Shown here piece after piece: positions 48,241-58,261 of a stretch of 64,000 nt of DNA. The stretch's first letter is position 1, and each line of letters starts with the position of its first letter. The stretch comes from Patellaria atrata CBS 101060 (Eukaryota; Ascomycota; Dothideomycetes; Patellariales; Patellariaceae): positions 1,639,817 through 1,703,816 of the forward strand of contig MU006090.1 in the NCBI GenBank assembly GCA_010093705.1, written 5' to 3'. The position numbers and the translations under genes were made by a program. The notes under the pieces were generated by a model that saw nothing but the letters and a program-made list of their open reading frames with translations, was not told the DNA's origin and did no database searches.

Positions 48241-50632
48241 ATGGACACGGAACTCATCAGAGGAGACTATAAACAGTACAAAAGCGATACAGAATTTGTT
48301 GCATGGTGGCTCGCAACTACCGCGAAGGAATATGGTTTTAAGTCTGAGAATGCAAGCCTGGATCCATGCTGGCGCTCGAACGTCAAGTTGAACTCCTACC
48401 TCATCGCGATTAGGGACTTTATTCCCTTAGCGCAATATATCAAAGGGCACTACGAAACAAACATTCCCTCAGCATTTCGCAACGCCCTCGATCGAGCTAT
48501 TAGACTACGGAAGCGCTTCCACGTATGGTTTCGTAATAGACCTCGAAAGGACAACAAATCCACCGAAGGTGCTTCGGACAAGAGTCATCGCCATTTCGTC
48601 GAGGTTCTCGAACGGGTGAGAGATATACTCTTGTACCAACCGCCCCAAGAAAGGGTGCAAGGATATTCGACGCTGTCTGAAGAGATCGTACAAAACGGCA
48701 TGGGCAATCTTCCCGCTAATATCTTCGACTTACTCACTCTCGAGGAACCAACTGAGGAATCTGCACGCACAAAAAAGGCCGCAACAATTCAATCTTCTAA
48801 GAGTACAGTATCTATTGAATATTCTTTTGAAGAAGTTCAAGACGATGAAGATGAAATGACACTGGCTCTATTCCTACTATTTTCTGAGACAGACTGTATT
48901 CGGAGTGCGATATGTGGCACCTGGTCCCGCTACCATAAGGGAGAAATTGATGTTATAGCAGCCTCGCTAGCAACCGAAACGGGTATATGGGCAGTACGAG
49001 ACATGGAACAGCAGTTCCCAGAGCTCTATCCCAGGTTCGACGATATCGAATCCTTGATCCTCGGCATATGCAACGTACAGTGCGAAAAAACAGGAGCAGC
49101 TCCCGTTGTAACAGATGTAGGAATCGAGGAAACCTCACCGGTGATATACGAAATCAAAGAAAAGTCCTTCTATTTGCCGTGGAGGGTGCTGAGTTTATCG
49201 TTTCAAAGCGCCGAATATTCTACATTACTGCAAATGGGTAGCTATTTCTTATGCGAATATGATTCATCCAAGGATCTTGAAACACTGTCGATGGTAGAAA
49301 AGCAGGAGGAGGACATACGTATCCTTGACGGGATCTTAAGAGTACTTTATACTGCTTACAGTATGTGCCTTGACGATCCCAAAAATCCTCCTCTAACCGC
49401 TGAGGATGCGCTCGTTCGATTGTTCCGGGATGCATACGGGACGGGAAAGACCACCCTGGCGGTAGTCTTCGCTATGCAAGTCTACCTTGATATACACCAT
49501 GAAATGAGAAACGATGTCTCAAAAGGATACGTCGATCTTCGCAAGACAGCAAATGCTGTGAAGACCACAATAAATCAGACCGCCAATCTTCACGCCACAC
49601 TAGGCGCTCGGGTTTGGATTACACGAGAGAATGAAATGTTCTCCTACCTTATAACGCTCATTGAAACAGTAGCTGGAGCAGAGCTCCCTTCAGAAATTCC
49701 AACAGGACTGGTGAGTTGCGGTGTATCCATTTATACATTATCTTTAGAGAGCCGGAGAGCCAGAAAGTTGGAGAAACCTAACGATTAGTTTAATAGCGCT
49801 CTACTATTATATCTAGTTACTAACCTGCTTTTAGGAGCATGAACCGCTCAGCTGGTTGCTCGAGGTACTCACAAACCACCCGTGGCAATGTGGACTGATA
49901 CGATATTGTCTCCAAATGAACGTGCAGGAAGTTGGTCTGAGGATAGCTTCTACCTGGGGTTCGATCATTTTCAGTGCCCATCTTTACAACGCAGTCCGTC
50001 AAGAACAGATTCTGGAAGAGAGATGGAAAGATATGGACACCCTCATGGTGATACACGGGCAGAACGCATTCTTTCCTGGTGGTGTCCCTAAAACTCCACC
50101 TGATTATGTCAAACGGTGCGGGTTAAAGATGGGCGTGTCTTTGGCCAACTGGGCCCCCAATCGAAGAGATAACGGACTTACTATAACACAATCGCAACTT
50201 AAGGGCCTAGAACAAGTCTCTCCGGTGAGCCGGATCTTTAAAGAACGATACTGTGAGGGGAAACACTGTCCGAATCTGTCCGAGAAAGAAATTGAGACTG
50301 TGTTATCGAAGGGTTCTACAAATGCTGTTTTGAGTTGCTGGCGTAATAAGGAGATGGTTGACGAGCATACTGTCCTAAATTCTCTCTGCGATGCTATCCA
50401 GACTGAGTTGTTTGAGATATATTTTGACTATCTGAGCATGCACCGGACTTGTATGGTCATGTTACGCCAGGTCAGAACATCTTTCTATTCTAACGGTAAT
50501 CAATCCGGTATTTCTACCGGCGCAGGCTCAAGAGTAGACGATAGAGAATTTGCCATTGTAGTTTACGAAATTTTACGAACAGGAAGCCTGCAGAACGGGG
50601 TCGGAACCTGTATACAAGAAATCAAGGCCTAG
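48241..50632 (+). CDS. DUF6604-type protein, probably truncated by an in-frame stop
   Basis: Exons 48241-49710 and 49835-50632 give 755 residues. The N-terminus (YKSDTEFVAWWLATTAKEYG) has the fungal DUF6604 pattern of Tyr-Lys-x-Asp-Thr and a Trp-Leu-Ala-x-Thr-Ala helix. Function is unknown. The reading frame ends at TAG (50630-50632), yet continues openly to a second TAG at 50807-50809. The continuation (FSMEQWLGLERHLESRPLEE, KILGRN, LKAKYGLDVEE) reads like the normal C-terminus of this family. So the stop is probably a recent mutation, a sequencing error, or a read-through site. GTGKTT at about 401-406 resembles a P-loop but lacks the full GxxxxGK[ST] context. It shares a neighbourhood with the gasdermin-like and CHAT-NTPase genes. 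Confidence 0.7.
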
Positions 50633-50978
50633 GGGGGACGACCTTTCAGTATGGAACAGTGGCTTGGATTGGAACGACACCTGGAGTCTCGGCCGCTGGA
50701 AGAATCTAGCAAAATCCTCGGAAGGAATCTTAAGTCTGGATTAGGGGAGCTAGAGGTCAGGGTATTGAAAGCCAAATACGGGCTTGATGTCGAGGAGCGG
50801 CCGAAGTAGTATTGACTGCGTCAGACGGTCGCAGACTGAGCTATATGCTTTTGCTGAATTAATTCTAGTACGATGCTCCAATACGTCTGAAACTAGTTTC
50901 GCATACTGAGCGAATTACTGTTCTTGATAACGTAGTTAGGATAGTATATTATAGACTGATAAACTTAAGTACAGTACA

Positions 50979-51854
50979 TCACACCAGTTCGAAACATCTC
51001 ACATCACTCTGCTGATCCTCGTCGTCTACAATCTGAATGTGAACACCACTTTCTCCCTCGTCGGAACTCACCTCGATCTCCTCATCGCTCTCCCCACTGA
51101 ATGCCCGATGGTACGCTTTTGCTCTCTTCGCTTGACCAACTTTCGCAGTCTTCTTGACGAACCTTGGGGCTGATCTATCAAAGGTGCGGTCTATTTCCAC
51201 AGGACAGTATGCCACTGCAAATATTTCTTCTTCGACAACCTGCATTGTACGCTCATGCTTTATTCCAGTGGTGATAGAAGGGTTGATGCTAGGATCCAAA
51301 AGGCCGGGTAATGGTACAGCAGACAAAACAGATAAAGGCGCCGTGACTGAGAACCCGGTCGTACGAGTTTCATCATTCCTTAGTCTCCATACTGTGCCAG
51401 TCGTTGTAAGAAATCCGATAACAAGATAAGCACGGCCATGATTTTGAAGTATCTTAGTTACGTCTTCGGCATATTGCGTATTGGTCATTAACTTTTCAAA
51501 GTACATTTCGGGATTGTTCAATGTATAACGTTTGACCTGCTGACTCTCCAATCCAGTGTGATTGTCGTGCCCTCGAGCGAAATCGAGTCCGAAGAAAGCT
51601 GTAAGTCCAAATGAGATACCCTTCTCTCTTACAAATTCTAAAATCTCTTTGCGAGTAGTTGATGACGATGGTGCGGGAAGAATATTCGGTATTATGTCGT
51701 CAGTGTGGTGGGAAACGTCCGATGGCGATAATGATTGAAAGGGGGCAAATTTATGAAGAGGAAGATATTTGTCCACTACAACACGGCACATCATATGCTT
51801 AATCTCAGTCGCTGGACATGTTTCATCGAGGAGGAAGAACCTGCGTCGACTCAT
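50979..51854 (-). CDS. Gasdermin-like candidate (fungal pore-forming cell-death protein)
   Basis: A single exon encodes 291 residues. I did not recognise it by a strict signature; the call rests on pattern and position. The start MSRRRFFLLDETCPATE, then CRVVVDKYLPLHKFAPF, resembles the first strands of gasdermin N-domains. VTKILQNHGRAYLVIGFLTT sits where gasdermins have the VYVVTE-like strand. A loop and two strands ending EEEIFAVAYCPVEI complete a domain of about 225 residues. A basic linker (KKTAKVGQAKRAKAYHR) and an acidic tail of about 40 residues follow. In the known fungal gasdermin HET-Q1, protease removal of a short C-terminal tail activates the pore. It is transcribed divergently from a CHAT-protease NLR-like gene. 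An alternative is an unrelated fungal protein of unknown function. Confidence 0.5.
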   Translation of the reverse strand: MSRRRFFLLDETCPATEIKHMMCRVVVDKYLPLHKFAPFQSLSPSDVSHHTDDIIPNILPAPSSSTTRKEILEFVREKGISFGLTAFFGLDFARGHDNHTGLESQQVKRYTLNNPEMYFEKLMTNTQYAEDVTKILQNHGRAYLVIGFLTTTGTVWRLRNDETRTTGFSVTAPLSVLSAVPLPGLLDPSINPSITTGIKHERTMQVVEEEIFAVAYCPVEIDRTFDRSAPRFVKKTAKVGQAKRAKAYHRAFSGESDEEIEVSSDEGESGVHIQIVDDEDQQSDVRCFELV

Positions 51855-52286
51855 TATGATTCGCGGTTCGAAATCCCACGTTTGACGACCGCTTTAATGT
51901 AGGTATGCTCTTTCTGTTAGATACTTGCGCTTGGAAGTACCGTAGAAATCTTTTGTACAGTACAGGAGGCAGGTGAAAGACTTTTTTTTCATATTATATA
52001 GGAATTGTCCCAGCCTTGTTGCCTAAGGGCGTCTTCATCCTCTAGACGGCTATTGCGAATGGTTTTGTGGCTGAGGGCTAGCCCATACTCCTACCTTTAG
52101 CGCGCTACGGCTGAGCGTCTGAGGGTTGATAAATGCGAAGAAGTTCCCCTAGAGGTAGCTGAGATGGAAGAAGTAATTCTCTTTGTATAACAGTCTCATT
52201 TCCAGGTCGATATGTAAAGTGAGGTACAAGTAAGGTATTGTCCATACCGAAAATCTTATCCAAATTCTCCCTAGTGCAGATCTAGA
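51855..52286. promoter_or_regulatory. Divergent promoter region of the gasdermin-like/CHAT pair
   Basis: 432 bp separate the two divergent start codons, so the two genes may share regulatory sites. No specific factor site was identified. Confidence 0.5.
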
Positions 52287-55200
52287 ATGTGCGCGGCACT
52301 CATGACGATCCCAGCGATCCAGCCCTTGCACGTCAGGCTCACTTTGCAAGCTCGGCATCAACCTTCATGGAACGACATCCCTACCAGACGGTGCTGGACG
52401 GTAGATGTTCTCGAAGGGAACGAGAAGGTAACGGAAGACTTGCAGCTTTCGGATCCTTTGAGTAAGGAGGAAGCGGCGACGTGCCGTTGGTATCTGGAAC
52501 AATATGTCCAGAGTTCCCCTTTCTCCATTTCTCAAGCTCGTGCCGCTGAAGCATTATTGAAGGGGTATCCGAAGAACATAATCAACCAACTGAATCTTAG
52601 AGAGATACTACAGTCACGAGCACCCTCTATCAATGGTCAGCCTACAGTTCTTTCACTGCTCATCAAAGAATCGATCAACAGCCCAGATGCCACTGTGCAT
52701 CAGCTTCATTGGGAAGCCCTCGAAGATCCAGAATGTTGGAATAACCCCAACCTTCGAGTCGAGGTCAAACGCGCCGCCCTCAACAAAGAGATACTCCAGA
52801 AGCCCTTAGCAAGGGTCAAAACCCGCCAGGATGAGCAAGGCGCTACCGGGACACTCAATATTCTTCTAGTTGTTGCGCGAGACACTTCTCACAATCCGGC
52901 TATTTATAGCGACGTAAATCCATTTCTTGTCTCCGATATCCTTTCACAGATACGAAAGAATCTCCGACAATCTGAACATGCCGTACGAATGAATGTAGAA
53001 ATTGTACGACCAGGGAGTTTAAAAAGTTTGGAAGAGCATCTTCAACGTGCTGAAGCTATTCACGGAACCAACTATTTCCACATCATCCATTTTGACCTCC
53101 ACGGTAAAGTAGGTCTGAGAAAGAAAGGTCCTACACGTGTCAAAAATGCTTTCCTTTATTTTTGCGATCCGCATTCTAACGCCACTAGAGCTGAAAGTGC
53201 CACCAAAGTTGGTAAGATCCTAAAAAGGCACTCCGTCCCATTGGTAGTTCTCAATGCATGCGAGTCTGCTAGGGCTAATTGTGGGGATGACGCAAACATT
53301 GCAAAGATCTTCGAACAGGAGGGTGTTCAAAAGGTTCTAGCAATGTCATTCAAGATTTCAAGTAGCGCAGCCAATTTATTTCTCTCCAAATTTTATAATG
53401 AGTTTCTCATAACCGGAACTTCATTTTCCAGAGCTGCGGCGGAGGCACGTAGCTTTCTTCGAACCTTCTCTATTAGACAAGCTCGTTTCGGGTTGGAGCT
53501 ACCCCTGAAAGATTGGTTTGTGCCGGTGATATACGGTTCTGACCACGACGTGGTGATACGCCAGGAGAAAACGCCAGGAGAAGATTCAGTGGACAGAGGG
53601 ATTGACAAACCTTTCGTTAGTACGGCTAAGCCCGATCTGTCAACGGATTCTACCCCTGTTGGACGTGAATTCGACATCTTGAGGATCGAGAAGTTGCTAT
53701 GTCAAAATCACACCCTTTATTTGCATGGGCCTCCAGGATCCGGAAAATCAGCCCTCATACGATACCTTGCCTCTGTCTGGAAGGAGACTTCCTTCGTAGA
53801 TGGATACGTCTACGTGGATTTCAAGAATATTAAGATCACTCAAGCAAATGACTTTATCGAAAATATTGCTAGCCAGCTAGTTGCTAGATTCCTGGCTTCC
53901 AACATGAATCTCTGGACGGTGAATACACTATCGGTTCAGTCTTACGACCACGAGTCCTTAAAGGACATTATCAAAAGTATCGTCAAAGAATATCGTGTTG
54001 CCATGATCTTTGATAACATTCAAGTATCCCACTCGAATATAGTCCCGATGTCTCTCGATGATGTATTGCTTACTGAAATCAATAATTTCTTGAGTCCCTT
54101 CTTAGATTCACCAGGTAGCAACCTGTCTGCCAATATAACGACTACCAAACCATTCGTCCTCTTCATAGGCCGCCGTTCGGATGTGCAGTGGATCTCGAAC
54201 ATAATTGGTTATGACTTTTTGAATCAACACTACAAAATCTCTGGACTAGAACTTCCAGATGCCATTGAATTAGCTCAATCAACTCTACGAGACGCAGGGG
54301 AGAACCTAGACGAGTGGCAACATGAAGATTTTAACACGCTTGAACTTGTTCTTGAGCTCCTTCAGAGAATACCTGACGCGATTCTCCAAGTCCTTCCCAT
54401 GGCTAGACGGTTGCGGATTCCGTGGCGTGAATTCCATCACCGCGTTCATACCCAGCTTATCTCATCAACGGAGGCCAGACGGGTGGTTGATGAGAACAAT
54501 GATTTCCACAAGGAATTCCGCAACTATGAAGAAATCTTACCCCATGTGATTTTCCCGTATTTTCTGCTTCTCGGCTTCTTTTGGCGCGAGGGTCCAATTG
54601 CAGCATCGCTAGTCGATGCTGTGATATCAATCGCAGAAAATATTGGTACTGATAGCGCAACCGAAGACCAAGTTAGAGAGGCTATTGAGACTGTCATCCG
54701 AGCCGCCATGCTATTCGCTCGTGACCGGGGGCTACTGGAGTATGACAACTCAGGAAGAATCAATTGGATACATCCATTATTTACCCTATACTCTAAAGGG
54801 CCACGGCTTGCACAATCCGACGAGGAATGTCCAGAAGACCATAAGAGGGATCAGTCTATCGCAGAGAAAGAAGTGGTCGAAGATGATTCCCCAACAAATT
54901 TTCAATCCATGAGCATAGCGTCAATTCTTCCTATTATTAAAACTATCGAAGAAAGGGCATATCTCCAATTCATGGTCAATGTCTACACTGGTAGTGACTA
55001 TAGTCAACTCCGTATTGACTATTCCGCTGCATTCCCGAACCTACTTACATGCATAAAGCATTGCATAGTTGCAGATGATATTATATCATTAAATGACTGG
55101 CCTATGACTCTTTTCACGCTTTTCGCCCCCCACATAAGGCTAGTAGGCACCACCACGGACTGCATACTTTTTGCAGACGCATATGAGCAACTACTGTCAG

Positions 55201-57383
55201 CATTTTTCCGATTAAACAAGGGCTATGCAGTGCCGGAAAAGTATCAAACCTTTGCCTTCAACGTTATCAATTACTTGACAGTTACCCATCGTGCTGAAGT
55301 CAAACTAATATCTGAGGATTCCCTCCGCTTCTCAAATATAGGAATGAGTATGATTGAGCAAACGGAGGCTAAGTACGGCCGGATAGTTGATCAATTTCAA
55401 AAGAGCCTTGTCTATCGCTACCGAACATTTATCTTCCTGGACAAAGGGATGCATTCAGAGGCTAGAGCATGCTGGCACAATATGACCACTATTGATGATG
55501 TGCTATTTGGTTCTGGTAAAGAGCGTCTCATCCCGCCAATGGAAAATCGTGAAGTCCTAAAAGAATCCATGCAAATGATTAACATACTTGCAAAAACTGA
55601 GGAAGAGAAAGCGGCGATGAAATCGCGACTTGATGCTAAACCCGGATATGCCGTTGGAGCAGCTTTCTATAAGAGTCGCAAAAAACTTGGCCACATTATT
55701 GATCTTCTGTGTGCTGGAGAGTCTCTGGAAGTGGATGGGCCCAACGGTTCAACTTATATTAAGTGGCTGAATGATCAGAGCCAAGAGCTCCAGAAAATTC
55801 ATGGTGTTACCGAAGCTGTTGGGATGAGAGGTCTCGAGATGGATGAGCGATGGTGGCCCGAAAATTTTGACATGGTCAAACAGCATACTACGCTCGAGGA
55901 TCCGTCACATCGACTCAGTGCTATAGAGGAAGCAAGAGACACAGGCAACTGGGCAGATGCCGCCGAGCAACATCAAGGTCTCTTACTCCGGGCGCTCCAG
56001 GAGGTTGACTTTGAAGAAGTCCTAGTTCACATCCGTTCTCTTATTGCAATATATCGAAGATCGCCTATCTTTGCTATGAAGATAAAAGAGATAATTGGCT
56101 TGCAGAAGTTCATAGAAGCTCTAGCACCTTTATATGAGAATTTCGTTCAACTACTCGAAAATCGAACTGAGAAAGCTGTAGAGGAGAACCTTCGTCTTAG
56201 TGACCGCCTCGTCCATGTCATTAGAGAGGTCAATCCCTCGGAAGAGAATTTACAAATAACGGACGGCTTTCAAGATTTGTGGAAAAGGTCATTGCAAGGA
56301 CCAGCCTCGATTAGGTTTACCAAAGAATGGCTGCAAGAGACGTTCCGGAAACATCTCAGAAATTTGAGGAAACCTGGGTATCAGAACCGTGTCATTGAAA
56401 TGGCTCTTCGGTTCAAAGATATTTATCGTCGTATGATTGCTGCTGAAGATGCTCACGATTATGAGACTTGCCTTGAAGTACTAGACTACATGGATGAACT
56501 TACTGATGGTGAATTAGAGAGTGACTTTTTCACCAGAGAAGAGGTTGAACGAGATCGAGAAATGTATAAATGGAAACGGGATTACTGGGCTCTATCGGAC
56601 GGACTAGGTGATGCTATTGTGGAAAACGAATTTGATATTGCTCGAGAATGTCTGCGAGGCATGAAAGATCTCCTGTGCGCAAGGGACGTCTCCTTGAGCC
56701 AAGAAAAGGGCCTATACGACCTATACGAACTCATTGAGAGAATGCACTGGAATCATGAGTGGCAGAAGGTCATTTCGGCAACGAAAGAACACAGATGGAG
56801 GGATGCTGTTAGAATCTGTAGTACGCTAGAAATGCTCTCTCAAGACGGCCTCTTCGATCACCTCAAAAACGATCCTTTCAGAACAGCCAAATCTACCCGT
56901 CTTATGGCACTATATCAACAGTCAGATGCCGGAAAAGACTGGGACTCTTGTCTTAAGTATTGCGATGATTGGGTTGAACTCAATGCAGACAAACTTAAGG
57001 ATAACCCCCGAGCCCACGACCTTGTTATCAGCATGCACGAGACCGCTGAGATGGAGAAATACAACACGGTTGCGCTAGTGCTGGATCAACAGTGCGAGTT
57101 TGAGCGTGCTCTTAAGCACTTTGAAATACTAGAGAAGATATTCCAACGCCAACAGCAGACACCAGAAGTCAAGAGGACGTCGGTGATATTGTTGCCTAAA
57201 GTCATAGCAGATATGCGAAGTCAGTTGGAATCGAAGGTCGCTATGATGCAATTGATGGGTCCAACCTTGGGAAAGCAATGGGTGTTGAGTGTAAGGGAAA
57301 AGATAGGGTATACACCTCAGTACAAACCCATGGACGAGTTGAAGAAGAATGCACATGAGAAACTGTTCGGTTCCGGCGTATGA
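52287..57383 (+). CDS. CHAT protease-NTPase (NLR-like STAND) protein
   Basis: A single exon encodes 1,698 residues. Residues 1-185 are a leader, ending in a WEALEDPECWN block typical of CHAT proteins. A CHAT (caspase-related) domain spans about 190-430. His in IIHFDLHGKVGL (about 266) and Cys in VVLNACESAR (about 324) are the expected catalytic pair, both intact. The link DSTPVGREFDILRIEKLL leads to an NB-ARC/AAA-like P-loop, LHGPPGSGKSAL (about 480), and a Walker B strand VAMIFDNI (about 571). After the NTPase and winged-helix-like region (to about 830), 850 residues of helical sequence with TPR-like spacing reach the end. In known fungal NLR-like proteins such repeats sense a trigger and the N-terminal domain acts. 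The divergent neighbour is the likely target. Confidence 0.85.
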   Translation: MCAALMTIPAIQPLHVRLTLQARHQPSWNDIPTRRCWTVDVLEGNEKVTEDLQLSDPLSKEEAATCRWYLEQYVQSSPFSISQARAAEALLKGYPKNIINQLNLREILQSRAPSINGQPTVLSLLIKESINSPDATVHQLHWEALEDPECWNNPNLRVEVKRAALNKEILQKPLARVKTRQDEQGATGTLNILLVVARDTSHNPAIYSDVNPFLVSDILSQIRKNLRQSEHAVRMNVEIVRPGSLKSLEEHLQRAEAIHGTNYFHIIHFDLHGKVGLRKKGPTRVKNAFLYFCDPHSNATRAESATKVGKILKRHSVPLVVLNACESARANCGDDANIAKIFEQEGVQKVLAMSFKISSSAANLFLSKFYNEFLITGTSFSRAAAEARSFLRTFSIRQARFGLELPLKDWFVPVIYGSDHDVVIRQEKTPGEDSVDRGIDKPFVSTAKPDLSTDSTPVGREFDILRIEKLLCQNHTLYLHGPPGSGKSALIRYLASVWKETSFVDGYVYVDFKNIKITQANDFIENIASQLVARFLASNMNLWTVNTLSVQSYDHESLKDIIKSIVKEYRVAMIFDNIQVSHSNIVPMSLDDVLLTEINNFLSPFLDSPGSNLSANITTTKPFVLFIGRRSDVQWISNIIGYDFLNQHYKISGLELPDAIELAQSTLRDAGENLDEWQHEDFNTLELVLELLQRIPDAILQVLPMARRLRIPWREFHHRVHTQLISSTEARRVVDENNDFHKEFRNYEEILPHVIFPYFLLLGFFWREGPIAASLVDAVISIAENIGTDSATEDQVREAIETVIRAAMLFARDRGLLEYDNSGRINWIHPLFTLYSKGPRLAQSDEECPEDHKRDQSIAEKEVVEDDSPTNFQSMSIASILPIIKTIEERAYLQFMVNVYTGSDYSQLRIDYSAAFPNLLTCIKHCIVADDIISLNDWPMTLFTLFAPHIRLVGTTTDCILFADAYEQLLSAFFRLNKGYAVPEKYQTFAFNVINYLTVTHRAEVKLISEDSLRFSNIGMSMIEQTEAKYGRIVDQFQKSLVYRYRTFIFLDKGMHSEARACWHNMTTIDDVLFGSGKERLIPPMENREVLKESMQMINILAKTEEEKAAMKSRLDAKPGYAVGAAFYKSRKKLGHIIDLLCAGESLEVDGPNGSTYIKWLNDQSQELQKIHGVTEAVGMRGLEMDERWWPENFDMVKQHTTLEDPSHRLSAIEEARDTGNWADAAEQHQGLLLRALQEVDFEEVLVHIRSLIAIYRRSPIFAMKIKEIIGLQKFIEALAPLYENFVQLLENRTEKAVEENLRLSDRLVHVIREVNPSEENLQITDGFQDLWKRSLQGPASIRFTKEWLQETFRKHLRNLRKPGYQNRVIEMALRFKDIYRRMIAAEDAHDYETCLEVLDYMDELTDGELESDFFTREEVERDREMYKWKRDYWALSDGLGDAIVENEFDIARECLRGMKDLLCARDVSLSQEKGLYDLYELIERMHWNHEWQKVISATKEHRWRDAVRICSTLEMLSQDGLFDHLKNDPFRTAKSTRLMALYQQSDAGKDWDSCLKYCDDWVELNADKLKDNPRAHDLVISMHETAEMEKYNTVALVLDQQCEFERALKHFEILEKIFQRQQQTPEVKRTSVILLPKVIADMRSQLESKVAMMQLMGPTLGKQWVLSVREKIGYTPQYKPMDELKKNAHEKLFGSGV

Positions 57384-57968
57384 AAACTGTACTCTACGCC
57401 TTCATCCAATTCTCTAGTTGAATACAGTTTTCTTTATTATTCAATGTATCATGATGAACTCCATTTCATCTAAACTAGCAGAGAGACATGTTTCCAGGGA
57501 TATTGGTCTGGAATATGGACTTTCTATGAACGGGCAGAAACCCCCATCGACACCCCCTGTTCTTTCCCGGCTGCGCTTGGTATCCTTCCGTTGATATACA
57601 TTCGTTGTAATATACTGGAGTATTATCAAGTTCCACAAGGGGCGAAGTTTCAGCGGTTCCTACAGTTCAGTCAGAAATCTTCTCAAATTAATTGTACAGG
57701 TTCTACGCGGGCCGACGTAAACTGGAGATCAATCTTAACACTCTAATCAACCTAGGTGGTTACAAAAGGAACTCGTAAGACAAGACATATATGCCGTCCT
57801 TTTCGTACATGATGTAAATCTCAACATACTATAAGGCATTAGATAAACTTTTTCAAAGTACGGTATGCATTCCCTCCTCTTATCAGATATACCCTGTCTT
57901 CAGAGCATACAAAATGCGTTCACCATATCTTTCGCGATCTCGAGTATGACTCCTCCTCTTCCAATCGG
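57384..57968. other. Intergenic
   Basis: 585 bp with the 3' region of the CHAT-NTPase gene. No supported gene. Confidence 0.55.
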
Positions 57969-58261
57969 CTAGTTCCATGAGATTTGCTCTGGGTACTGTC
58001 TCTCCAACCGGTCGAGATTTCTCTTTATCTCCCGTTTCCTTTCGCGCAACTCGTCTTTCCTCACATTTCGCTCTTGCCGTCGCGTATTGTATCTACGCAG
58101 CTTCTCTAGCAGCATCAACGTGGGTGGCTGTTGCCGACCTTCCTCCGTGGTGATCTCTCTTGGGGGAGAGACTGTACATGTTTTAGTAAGATTGAACAAG
58201 AAGCGGGGGTTATACAGGACTTACTGTTTTCCCTTTTACAAGAAGAGAAGCAATTTCCCAT
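57969..58261 (-). CDS. Small, probably N-myristoylated protein
   Basis: Exons 58261-58225 and 58171-57969 give 79 residues. The intron has GTAAGT and TACAG ends. The start MGNCFSSCKREN is a textbook N-myristoylation site (Gly2, Ser6) with adjacent Cys4 and Cys8 for palmitoylation, which predicts attachment to membranes. The rest is a very basic, Arg/Lys/Glu-rich helix (RRQERNVRKDELRERKREIK). No family is recognised. The alternative reading of this region as longer frames on the same strand lacks any such signal. Confidence 0.65.

Noticed and set aside
49433-49455. GTGKTT in the DUF6604 protein as an ATPase P-loop
   Set aside because: The surrounding residues do not form a Walker A loop, and no Walker B or NTPase fold follows. 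Likely chance.
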